Shown here: piece by piece, positions 17,653 to 25,021 of the stretch
Numbering within the stretch: the first letter of the stretch is position 1
Layout: every line of letters begins with the position of its first letter
DNA from: Lewinellaceae bacterium
GTDB taxonomy: Bacteria; Bacteroidota; Bacteroidia; Chitinophagales; Saprospiraceae
Assembly (NCBI GenBank): GCA_020636405.1
Contig: JACJXW010000004.1
Coordinates: 3,088,001 to 3,152,000 of the forward strand
DNA: 64,000 nucleotides
Direction of reading: 5' to 3'
The notes under the pieces: generated by a model
Told to the model about the DNA's origin: nothing
Databases searched by the model: none
Seen by the model: only the letters and a program-made list of their open reading frames with translations
Translations under genes and position numbers: made by a program

Positions 17653-17781
17653 ATGGCTACTCAACCGCAAAAAATGGACCGCATTGCATTCTGGTTCCTG
17701 ATGAGCCTGCTGATTGTCGGGCTACTGATCATCACCGGACTGGCAATCACTCCGGTAATTATGCACCTAACCGGGCACTAA
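17653..17781 (+). CDS. small single-pass membrane protein (42 residues)
   Basis: An ATG-initiated frame of 42 residues. It has a short polar N-terminus (MATQPQKMDR), one long hydrophobic helix (about residues 11-37, WFLMSLLIVGLLIITGLAI) and a short tail ending HLTGH. It stands alone between two minus-strand genes in an otherwise empty gap, and a strong rho-independent terminator follows about 100 bases later on the same strand. That makes a dedicated short transcript plausible. No family is recognised; function unknown. Confidence 0.5.
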   Translation: MATQPQKMDRIAFWFLMSLLIVGLLIITGLAITPVIMHLTGH

Positions 17782-17876
17782 GGAACGTTACCGGTTATTC
17801 GCTGTCAGAATGGTAAATGCCGGCGGATAATCCATAACCGAAAAGAAATTGCAAGCTACTTGAATTAATTTTTCAG

Positions 17877-17912
17877 GGCCGCTATTCTCTCTGGAGTAGC
17901 GGCCTTTTTTTT
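17877..17912 (+). terminator. strong rho-independent terminator
   Basis: A perfect 8-base GC-rich stem (17877-17884 and 17897-17904) with a 12-base loop is followed directly by eight T residues (17905-17912). The orientation fits the 42-residue small gene at 17653-17781. On the other strand it follows no gene end closely. Confidence 0.85.
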
Positions 17913-17997
17913 CGGGAACACCCAATTAGAGTGTACCCGTACCTAGCTTAAGGCTATGGCATCGGTGCGCTCAGGAGCTATTGGGTATGGGATCTTC

Positions 17998-18879
17998 CTA
18001 ATTCCCCGGTTCTTCTTTGGGCTGGCCCAGGTTTTTCTTGACGTAATTGACGATGCGGCGGACGGTTTTTCTCCGGATCTCCCGTTCCAGTTCCCGGTTG
18101 ATCTCCCGAAGGAAGACGTACTGGAATTTGAGGGAAAGGCTGTCTTTTCGGATCTCTACGATCTTGAGGTTGTACGTTCCGGCTTCGATGTGGCTTTCGT
18201 AGTCGGAAATGGCGTGGATAAGGTCTGTTTCCAGTTCTTCGATCGTTTTGAGGTACTGAATCATTACTTCAAATTCGATACTTACTTTCTTGATCTCCCG
18301 TTTGGTGTAGTTGACGATCTCACTGGAAAAGAACTTGGCATTGGGGATGAAGATCACATCATCGTCTTCATTGAGCAGAGCGATCTTGGTAAAATTGATA
18401 TCTATGATTTTACCTTTTTGATCCCCGATCCGGATGTAATCATCGATGGCGACCTCGCCTGAGAAACTAATGATGATCCCACTGATGATCTCCGCAATAT
18501 AATCCTTGGAGATGATGGCGATGGCAGCGGCAACGATACTCAGTGTGGTGAACAGTGTCCTGAAATCAATACCCCAGTACCCGAGCGTTGTCATGATGCC
18601 GGCCCCTACCAGAACAAGGTAATAGATATTGTTGAGGCCAATGATGACATTATCGGCTTTACCGGAAGGGATCTTTTCCCGACGCCGGTAAAGCCATACC
18701 AATACAGAGACCAGAATACTAGCGGTGAGTGCAAAGACGATGAAGCTGATCGTGATGTCGGCCTGGTGTTGATAGGCTGCAAAATAGGAAGAGAACTCGT
18801 AGTGCCTGCTGAGCAACAACACCGCAAGCACTGCCAGCTTGAGCAGAAAAAGTAAAGTCTTCAGTCTTTTGGTTTGCAT
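17998..18879 (-). CDS. MscS-family mechanosensitive ion channel
   Basis: A 293-residue membrane protein. Hydrophobic helices occupy about residues 5-25, 40-65 and 83-105, followed by the pore-lining helix region VAAAIAIISKDYIAEIISGIIISF and the beta domain entry GEVAIDDYIRIGDQKGKIIDINFTKIAL. These are standard MscS features: the channel opens under membrane tension and releases solutes during hypo-osmotic shock. The C-terminal alpha/beta domain is present and ends in a charged, lysine-rich tail. The start was set at the ATG 18877-18879; an upstream TTG would add seven residues. It follows the ATP-grasp gene on the same strand by about 70 bases and may share its transcript. Confidence 0.9.
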   Translation of the reverse strand: MQTKRLKTLLFLLKLAVLAVLLLSRHYEFSSYFAAYQHQADITISFIVFALTASILVSVLVWLYRRREKIPSGKADNVIIGLNNIYYLVLVGAGIMTTLGYWGIDFRTLFTTLSIVAAAIAIISKDYIAEIISGIIISFSGEVAIDDYIRIGDQKGKIIDINFTKIALLNEDDDVIFIPNAKFFSSEIVNYTKREIKKVSIEFEVMIQYLKTIEELETDLIHAISDYESHIEAGTYNLKIVEIRKDSLSLKFQYVFLREINRELEREIRRKTVRRIVNYVKKNLGQPKEEPGN

Positions 18880-18947
18880 AGTTGGAATAGCATTGAGCAA
18901 GGCCTCAAATCCGAGGGCCTTGCCCGGGCAAAATAAGCTTTTCCCAA

Positions 18948-19979
18948 CTAAGAAACCAAAGCGGGGCGTTGAAGGTTGGTTCCTGCCGCCATATAGTCCG
19001 TCAGCAGGTCGGTTGTTCTTTTTATCATGGGTTTGCCGGTGAGGTCTTCGAGTGGTTTGATGCCGCCAATGCTCAGGGTGTTGACCTCTGAAAGTACGCG
19101 CCGGCCGTCATCTTCTACGAGGGTATCCATTCCAAACATGGCGATGCCCTTGGGCAGGAGTACATCTGCCATCTGCCGGGCCATTTGCAACTCCCGAGCA
19201 TCGGCAGTTGCCATAGCGGCCTGGCCGCCTTGGGCGGCGTTACACAACCATGCCCCTTTTGGAGGCAGGCGCAGGACGGCGCCGACCACATCGCCATTGA
19301 CGACGATGATGCGTTTGTCTCCCTGTGTGACGTTCCTGAGGAATTTCATGCCCATGTAGCCGCCAAGCTGGAATTGCTGCTCGAGTACGGGCAGGTATTC
19401 CTGAAGAGAGGCCTTTTTGTCATTTTCATAGAAAAAGCCATTCTCTACCTTTACTACTCCGCGTCCGCCGTAGTTCTCCAGCGGTTTCAGGACGATAGGG
19501 AACTGCTCCTGGAAGTTTAGGATACTATCCACATCCGGGCAGAGCTGCAGGGGCGGGCAGATATCGGCGAAATTAGCCAGGAAAGCTTTATTGCTGGTTT
19601 CTTCAATTCCCGAAGGGCTATTGAAGATCTGCCTTTCGTCTACTTCCCGGGCAAGAAAATCAAAGAAACCATCGGGGATAGGCCGGGGCAGCCGCAGCCA
19701 TATCCAGTCATATTCTTTAATATTTGCGGGGATGGTCTCCTGCATGAAGCGATAGTCCGCATCCCGGTAGTTCATCTCTCCGTCCAGGGGCCAGGCTCTG
19801 AGCGCAATGTTTTGGAACTGGTAGAAAAAACGGTTGTTGGCGGGGTTGCCCCGGCTGGCGATATGTACCGCGCCAACCTTAGGGTTGCGCCGTAATTCAC
19901 TGCACAGTGCATACAACGAGTTGTCGCTGTTGTGGCCGCGGTGGTCTGTTAGAACCAATACACTGATGGATCTTTTCAT
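18948..19979 (-). CDS. glutathione synthase-like ATP-grasp ligase (GshB/RimK type)
   Basis: A 343-residue ATP-grasp enzyme. The ATP-binding core shows FPIVLKPLENYGGRGVVKVE, a hinge at LQEYLPVLEQ, GDKRIIVVNGDVVGAVLRLP and the metal-binding end MFGMDTLVEDDGRRVLSEVN. This order and spacing match prokaryotic glutathione synthase (GshB) and the related RimK peptide ligases. No gamma-glutamylcysteine ligase gene is near, so glutathione synthesis is likely but not proven. The start at 19979 (MKRSISVLVLTDHRGHN) is preferred because 21 upstream in-frame residues overlap the sigma-factor gene. Its start lies 10 bases after the sigma-factor stop, so the pair is almost certainly co-transcribed. Confidence 0.85.
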   Translation of the reverse strand: MKRSISVLVLTDHRGHNSDNSLYALCSELRRNPKVGAVHIASRGNPANNRFFYQFQNIALRAWPLDGEMNYRDADYRFMQETIPANIKEYDWIWLRLPRPIPDGFFDFLAREVDERQIFNSPSGIEETSNKAFLANFADICPPLQLCPDVDSILNFQEQFPIVLKPLENYGGRGVVKVENGFFYENDKKASLQEYLPVLEQQFQLGGYMGMKFLRNVTQGDKRIIVVNGDVVGAVLRLPPKGAWLCNAAQGGQAAMATADARELQMARQMADVLLPKGIAMFGMDTLVEDDGRRVLSEVNTLSIGGIKPLEDLTGKPMIKRTTDLLTDYMAAGTNLQRPALVS

Positions 19980-19989
19980 AGGATGGGTC

Positions 19990-20562
19990 TTAGCTTGCAA
20001 CCCGGTTGCGGTTATAAAGGCTGAGCACCCGGTTGCGTGCACGGGCCAGGCGCATTTTTACGGCACTTTCTGAAATGCCCCATAATTCAGTGAGTTCGTG
20101 GATGGACCGCCCTTCGCAGTACTTGGCCAGCAGGATGGTGCGCGCCTCCGGAGAGAGCTCCTGCATCAGCAGGGCGATCCGGTCGATGTCACTTTCCTTT
20201 GCCAATGCTGATTCGAGGTCGAATTCCGTATCGGCGAATTGAAAAGGGCCATCGGAGGAAACAGTTTGGTGGCGTTGCCTGTCCTTGGCCTTGTCAATAC
20301 ACCGGTTATGGGCAATGCGGAAAAGCCAGGAAGTGAACAGGGCAGGATTCTTCAGGTGCTGGATCTTCTCTGCAGCTTTGGCAAAGGAATCCTGCGTGAG
20401 GTCTGCCGCCTCTTCCCCATTATGGACAATGGTGTGGCAATAGTGGTAAAGCCGGGAATAATGTCTTTTGTATAATTCGCCGAAGGCCATGGTATCGCCT
20501 TCGGCCTGAAAGCGGATGGCCAACTGCTCATCCGTCATGTTCTTCAGAATTTCGTTACGCAT
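19990..20562 (-). CDS. ECF-type RNA polymerase sigma factor
   Basis: A 190-residue extracytoplasmic-function sigma factor. Region 2 is seen in FGELYKRHYSRLYHYCHTIV and the DLTQDSFAKAAEKI / FTSWLFRIAHNRCIDKAKD block. Region 4 is the helix-turn-helix LAKYCEGRSIHELTELWGISESAVKMRLARARNR that reads the -35-like box. No anti-sigma gene follows: the next gene, 10 bases away, is the glutathione-synthase-like ligase, so the factor may control its own operon in response to redox or thiol stress (inference). The upstream gap of about 450 bases to the divergent membrane-protein gene leaves room for regulation. Confidence 0.93.
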   Translation of the reverse strand: MRNEILKNMTDEQLAIRFQAEGDTMAFGELYKRHYSRLYHYCHTIVHNGEEAADLTQDSFAKAAEKIQHLKNPALFTSWLFRIAHNRCIDKAKDRQRHQTVSSDGPFQFADTEFDLESALAKESDIDRIALLMQELSPEARTILLAKYCEGRSIHELTELWGISESAVKMRLARARNRVLSLYNRNRVAS

Positions 20563-20761
20563 GCTACTTGATTTTGAGGGCGGCGTTTATGCCCCCTCTC
20601 TGCCTCTGAGCACCTTGTTTTCAAAGGCTTTTTTTGCTCATTGATGGAACAAAGGTGGGGGGGGATGCAGTCAAAAAAGAAGCGACGAAAAGCGTATTTT
20701 TAAAATAAGGGTATTGCGTAGGCCTACGAGAATTGCGTATGTAATCATATTTATTTTTATT

Positions 20762-20875
20762 TTACTCAGTTAGAAATTTCTTCACAAAATAAAAACCAAA
20801 AAAAAGAAGAACACTTAGGGCAATAATATTCAATATGATCCATTTGATAAGGAGAGGCCCATATTGCAGGCCCAT
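20762..20875 (-). CDS. possible small membrane protein (37 residues)
   Basis: An ATG-initiated minus-strand frame of 37 residues with one hydrophobic helix (LLIKWIILNIIALSVLLFFG) and a basic end FVKKFLTE. The frame stays open another 20 or so codons upstream without a start codon, with protein-like composition, so it could be the remains of a longer gene. No ribosome-binding box is evident, which is common in Bacteroidota. Family unknown; support is weak. Confidence 0.3.
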   Translation of the reverse strand: MGLQYGPLLIKWIILNIIALSVLLFFGFYFVKKFLTE

Positions 20876-20944
20876 TGGCGGAATCTCAAAGGGAGATCGC
20901 CAATTTTCCGCGACATATACATAGAAACCGTCACATAAAATCTA

Positions 20945-20952
20945 TACATTTG
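20945..20952 (+). promoter_or_regulatory. TAnnTTTG -7 box upstream of the electron-transfer block
   Basis: TACATTTG matches the Bacteroidota housekeeping -7 consensus TAnnTTTG. It lies about 58 bases before the ATG at 21010, giving a leader of roughly 50 bases. A clear -33 TTTG was not found at the expected distance, so the call rests on the -7 box and its position. Confidence 0.45.
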
Positions 20953-21009
20953 CCACGCATCCTTCCAAGTTCAGCGATGAGAAGCGTCTGAAAAAACAAT
21001 ATCCAGCTT

Positions 21010-21879
21010 ATGTCCCCTACAGTGCATCGCATTTACATTGCCACGTTAGTGAGTATCGTCGCCATTACGGCTATTTTTCTTGCATACAAAGGCATATCCT
21101 ATTACTCCACAGGCATTGAAGAACGGTTTTATCATCCAGATCATGACTATTTTAAGCCTAGTGGCCTGTTCGGACATGGTTTGGGCATCATTGGGACGCT
21201 GTTGATCCTCATCGGTGTTACGCTGTATATTGCCCGAAAGCGGTACGGTTTTCTGTCCCGGGTTGGCCGGTTGAAATACTGGCTGGAGTTTCACATATTT
21301 CTTTGCAGCCTCGGCCCGGTGATGATCCTTTTTCACACGGCCTTTAAGTTTGGAGGCATCGTTTCGATCGCATTCTGGAGTATGGTAGCAGTGGTATTAA
21401 GCGGCGTGATCGGCCGGTTCATTTACATTCAGATTCCCAGGACGATCGAGGGCCGGGCGCTTAGCCTGACGGAGGTCAAGGAGATGAAGGGCAATCTGGG
21501 AGATATCCTGCGGAATAATTACCGGTTGGATGAGGCCAGTTTTAATGTCATCATGGAGTCGGCCCAGATCCGGCATCAAAGCGCAGGCGGAAACCTGATC
21601 GCTGAAATGGCAAAAAGATTTGTGGAGGATAAAAGGACGATAAAGAACATAAAAAGGAACCTGCGGCAAAATAACCTGCCTCCCAAAGACATTCGGGAAT
21701 TAACCGGGCTGGTCAGGAACGAAATGTCTCTCAACAACCGAATAGAGCGTTTGCAGGTGATGCAGAATTTGTTCAGGTACTGGCACGTGGCCCATTTGCC
21801 TTTTGCGATCATTATGCTGGTTATTGTACTGGTCCATGTGGGAATAACGCTGGCTTTTGGCTACAAATGGATGTTTTAG
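21010..21879 (+). CDS. cytochrome b-like polytopic membrane protein, probable quinone/haem electron carrier
   Basis: A 289-residue integral membrane protein with about five helices (near residues 8-30, 52-75, 88-112, 115-140, 258-285). Histidines fall inside or at the edges of helices: GHGLGI, LEFHIFL, ILFHTAFKF, HVAHLPF and LVHVGIT. This is the pattern expected for two b-type haems. Between helices 4 and 5 is a charged, mostly helical cytosolic stretch of about 110 residues. It starts a same-strand block and is followed after 30 bases by an Fe-S/flavin oxidoreductase, so it probably passes electrons between that enzyme, the quinone pool and the periplasmic cytochromes. Haem binding is inferred from the histidine pattern, not from a named family. 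Confidence 0.65.
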   Translation: MSPTVHRIYIATLVSIVAITAIFLAYKGISYYSTGIEERFYHPDHDYFKPSGLFGHGLGIIGTLLILIGVTLYIARKRYGFLSRVGRLKYWLEFHIFLCSLGPVMILFHTAFKFGGIVSIAFWSMVAVVLSGVIGRFIYIQIPRTIEGRALSLTEVKEMKGNLGDILRNNYRLDEASFNVIMESAQIRHQSAGGNLIAEMAKRFVEDKRTIKNIKRNLRQNNLPPKDIRELTGLVRNEMSLNNRIERLQVMQNLFRYWHVAHLPFAIIMLVIVLVHVGITLAFGYKWMF

Positions 21880-21909
21880 GTAGTGTTTTTAGCATCTTAA
21901 TCATACAAT

Positions 21910-23238
21910 ATGTTACTGGAGCAGGCCATTATTTATGCAATCGCCTTTCTGGTTTGCGGGGCGATCATTTTCATCTATCTGAGGAAGCTGAAAAAAGCGT
22001 CGGAAGATGTAGCGGCCAAGATCGAGATCGCTAAGCAGGAGGGCCTGTATGAGCCCGTGTCGCTGCACCCGGTGATTGACCTGAGTACCTGTATCAAGAG
22101 CGGAGCCTGTGTGGCTGCCTGCCCCGAAAAAGACATCCTGGGGATACTGAACGGTGGAGGCGTATTGATCAATGCCTCCAACTGTGTCGGGCACGGAGCC
22201 TGTTTTCACGCTTGTCCGGTGGAAGCCATCACGCTGGTAATCGGAACGGATAAAAGAGGTGTCGACCTACCGCACGTTAGTGAGGACTATGAAACCAATA
22301 TACCCGGTATTTACATCGCCGGCGAACTGGGGGGCATGGGCCTCATCAAAAACAGTGTCGAGCAGGGTATGATGGCCGTAGAGAGCATAGCCAGGAAGGG
22401 CGTCCCCAAAGGGGATTTCACTTACGGCCTCATTATCGTGGGAGCCGGCCCGGCAGGAATTTCCGCCTCCCTCGCCGCCAAGAAGTTGGGTTTGAGCTGC
22501 CTTACCCTGGAACAGGATACTCTGGGCGGTACGGTTTACACCTTTCCCCGGGCAAAGGTGGTCATGACCGCTCCGATGGAACTGCCCTTGTTTGGAAAGG
22601 TCAAATTATTTGACACAAGTAAACAGGAGTTGCTGAACTTGTGGAACGAGGCGTTGTCGAACAACGACATCACCATCCGGGAAAGGACAAAGGTGGAGGA
22701 AATCGTTCCCGAAAACGGCCATTTTAAAGTGACAACTTTGCAGGGGGATGTTTTTACCTCCAAATACGTACTTCTGGCCATCGGCCGCCGTGGCACACCC
22801 CGCAAGCTGGGCATTCCCGGCGAAATTTCCGAAAAAGTGGCCTACCGTCTCCTCGACCCTGAAAATATTAATGGCAAGGAAGTAGTGGTAGTGGGAGGAG
22901 GCGATTCGGCAGTGGAAGCAGCGCTGTTGCTCGCTGAACAAAATAAGGTGGTTTTGTCTTACCGGCAGGATAAGTTCAGCCGGCTCAAGCCCAAAAACAG
23001 GGAGAAGATCAATGAGGCGATAGATAAGCAGCTTCTGGAGGTGAAGTTCAACACCAATCTGGTGCGGATCGAAGAAGATAAAGTCTATCTGACAACCGAT
23101 AAAGCCGGGGAAGAGATCTCTGTGAATAATGACCTCGTGTATATTTTTGCCGGGGGAGAACTGCCAACTCAGTTCCTGGAGAAAGCAGGAGTAAAGATCT
23201 CCAAGCGATTCGGTTACACCATGAAGAAGCACAAATGA
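21910..23238 (+). CDS. membrane-anchored ferredoxin-domain/FAD-NAD(P) oxidoreductase
   Basis: A 442-residue protein. It has an N-terminal membrane helix (3-24), then a double ferredoxin-like module (about 57-112), then a thioredoxin-reductase-like flavoprotein domain with FAD motif LIIVGAGPAGISAS and NAD(P) motif VVVVGGGDSAVEAALLL. The cluster motifs are unusual: CIKSGACVAACPE and CVGHGACFHACPVEAI keep three of the four usual cysteines each, with Ser or His at the second ligand position. It would move electrons between NAD(P)H and a membrane partner, most likely the haem protein encoded 30 bases upstream. Direction and physiological partner are unknown. Confidence 0.82.
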   Translation: MLLEQAIIYAIAFLVCGAIIFIYLRKLKKASEDVAAKIEIAKQEGLYEPVSLHPVIDLSTCIKSGACVAACPEKDILGILNGGGVLINASNCVGHGACFHACPVEAITLVIGTDKRGVDLPHVSEDYETNIPGIYIAGELGGMGLIKNSVEQGMMAVESIARKGVPKGDFTYGLIIVGAGPAGISASLAAKKLGLSCLTLEQDTLGGTVYTFPRAKVVMTAPMELPLFGKVKLFDTSKQELLNLWNEALSNNDITIRERTKVEEIVPENGHFKVTTLQGDVFTSKYVLLAIGRRGTPRKLGIPGEISEKVAYRLLDPENINGKEVVVVGGGDSAVEAALLLAEQNKVVLSYRQDKFSRLKPKNREKINEAIDKQLLEVKFNTNLVRIEEDKVYLTTDKAGEEISVNNDLVYIFAGGELPTQFLEKAGVKISKRFGYTMKKHK

Positions 23239-23649
23239 CCAATAATTTAGATCAATTTCAAATTGTAATTATCCCAATAAAATATCGCCGGCCTCCCAAA
23301 ATAGTTTTAACTTTGCCCCGTTAGTAAGTGGGAATAAACTACTCTTAAATGCCTGCATCAGGCACGCTCGTCCATGGAGCATCACTGTAAGGGCTTAGGT
23401 ACAGTATCCATTCGGCGAGCCACCTAAACTTACCCTCCGTTATTATCAGGTATGTGGTTAGCAAAGACCATCGCAACGAGGTAAGATCCTCGTCGAGGTG
23501 GCCGGGAAGTCATAAGAAATGATCGAAGAAGCATCGTTGTTTCTTTGTTCTCATGCTCCTGGGCCGGCAAGGTACTGAGTCTGGTGCCAATAGTGTCGCC
23601 TTCGGGATGAGAGGTCAATTTTTTTGTCGACGAAAATGATGATTCTCGA
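23239..23649 (+). other. hairpin-rich gene-free region before the multihaem cytochromes
   Basis: A 411-base gap with no credible protein gene. After a TAnnTTTG box (23308-23315) it contains a run of local inverted repeats: 23351-23363, 23366-23380, 23387-23400 with 23422-23433, 23453-23474, 23477-23492, 23515-23544 and 23571-23588. That density suggests a structured RNA of roughly 290 bases, either a free small RNA or the leader of the cytochrome mRNA. I could not match it to 6S, RNase P, SRP, tmRNA or a named riboswitch by eye. Confidence 0.45.
23308..23315 (+). promoter_or_regulatory. TAnnTTTG -7 box before the structured region
   Basis: TAACTTTG matches the Bacteroidota -7 consensus. Transcription would begin a few bases later, near 23321, just before the series of hairpins. 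No TTTG was found at the -33 position. Confidence 0.45.
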
Positions 23650-24903
23650 ATGCGTAACCTTATCTTCCTCATATTGGCCTCCGGGTTAGCGGTTAGCTTC
23701 CAGTCGCAGTCTCCTCATGGGCCCGGGCTCAAGATCAGTTGTGGAGATTGCCATTCTTTTTCCGGCTGGGAAATAGAGATAGGCAGGGATACCCTTCTTT
23801 TCGACCACGGCCAGACGGCATTTGCCTTGACGGGGCAGCATACCTGGGTGGATTGCCGGGATTGCCACCAAACCCTCGTTTTCGCAGAGGCTAACACCGA
23901 TTGTATTTCCTGCCATACAGATTTACATCGCAATACTGTGGGTTCGGACTGTGCTCGATGCCATACGCCTCAGGACTGGCTGGTGGACAATATTACCGAA
24001 CTGCACTATGATAACGGCTTCCCTTTACTGGGTGTCCATGCCGCTCTCGACTGCGCCGAGTGCCACGTTTCGGAATCGGCCCTGCAATTCAACCGGATCG
24101 GGAATGACTGCCTGAATTGTCATCTTGAAGATTTCAATGCCACCTCTAACCCGAACCACACGGAAGCTTCTTTTTCAACCGATTGCACCGAATGCCACCG
24201 GACAGATGGCTTCGATTGGTCAGCCAGGTATATCAATCACGACTTCTTCCCCCTGGTTAAAGGGCATGATATAACGGATTGTGCCCAATGCCATACCAGC
24301 GGCAGTTTTTCCAGTGCTCCCACCGATTGTTTCGCCTGCCACCAGGCGGATTATGGAAGCGCTCAGATGCCCAATCATCAGCAGGGGAACTTTTCCACCA
24401 GCTGCACCGAATGCCATACTACGGATGTGGGCTGGATGCCAGCCCAGTATGCACAACACGACGCTACCTTCCCCATATACAGCGGACAACACAAAGGAGA
24501 ATGGTCACAGTGTGCCGATTGCCACAACAATCCTTCCAATTATGCTGAATTTGCGTGTACCAATTGCCATTCCAGAGGGGAAACGGACGGAGCGCACGGA
24601 GGCATCGGCGGTTACGTATATGAAAACAGGGCCTGTTTGGGTTGTCATCCGCTGGGAGATAAAAACGAAGGCTTTGACCATGATGGAATGTTCTTCCCCA
24701 TTTTCAGCGGGAAACACCGGGGAGAATGGAACGAGTGCGTAGACTGCCATACGACACCCGGCAATTTTGTGATGTTCAGTTGTACGGATTGCCATGAACA
24801 CAATAACCCATCAGCGCTTGCGAATAAGCATGATGAAGTCCGGGATTATGTTTTTGATAGCAATGCCTGTTATCAGTGCCATCCCCGGGGGGAGGAGGAA
24901 TAG
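23650..24903 (+). CDS. exported 16-haem c-type cytochrome
   Basis: A 417-residue protein with signal peptide (MRNLIFLILASGLAVSFQSQ) and 16 CXXCH haem-attachment motifs, about one per 25 residues. Histidines in NPNH, INHD, VKGH and similar contexts are likely distal ligands, giving bis-His low-potential haems (inference). Hemes 5-7 and 8-10 form two triheme repeats marked by DFN/DYG...PNH...F...C..CH...W. It has no sorting tail or lipobox, so it is periplasmic or attached to an outer-membrane partner. It is a paralogue of the 25-haem protein at 26824: hemes 1-13 and the last three align, and this one lacks three inner triheme units. It probably acts as an electron wire, with no catalytic site recognised. 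Confidence 0.93.
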   Translation: MRNLIFLILASGLAVSFQSQSPHGPGLKISCGDCHSFSGWEIEIGRDTLLFDHGQTAFALTGQHTWVDCRDCHQTLVFAEANTDCISCHTDLHRNTVGSDCARCHTPQDWLVDNITELHYDNGFPLLGVHAALDCAECHVSESALQFNRIGNDCLNCHLEDFNATSNPNHTEASFSTDCTECHRTDGFDWSARYINHDFFPLVKGHDITDCAQCHTSGSFSSAPTDCFACHQADYGSAQMPNHQQGNFSTSCTECHTTDVGWMPAQYAQHDATFPIYSGQHKGEWSQCADCHNNPSNYAEFACTNCHSRGETDGAHGGIGGYVYENRACLGCHPLGDKNEGFDHDGMFFPIFSGKHRGEWNECVDCHTTPGNFVMFSCTDCHEHNNPSALANKHDEVRDYVFDSNACYQCHPRGEEE

Positions 24904-25021
24904 AGAAGCGGCAACGCGGACGGTATCCTTGTTTTTATAAATGGTAGGAAAACTACCTGCAGGGGTTGCCGCGGTTGTTGCAGGTATTATGAAATTACTA
25001 TAAACATTCGAAAAACAGAAA

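Larger units (their letters stand above)
20563..21009. other. intergenic region between divergent sigma-factor and electron-transfer genes
   Basis: About 447 bases, AT-rich in the middle. It holds a possible 37-residue minus-strand ORF (20762-20875) and a TAnnTTTG -7 box at 20945-20952 facing the gene at 21010. It also has a short palindrome GTAGGCCTAC near 20719 flanked by two copies of ATTGCGTA. No other gene was seen. Confidence 0.5.

Noticed and set aside
23239..23649. RNase P RNA, tmRNA or SRP RNA in the hairpin-rich gap
   Set aside because: The conserved core sequences of these RNAs (P4 of RNase P, the tRNA-like end of tmRNA, the SRP tetraloop region) were not found.
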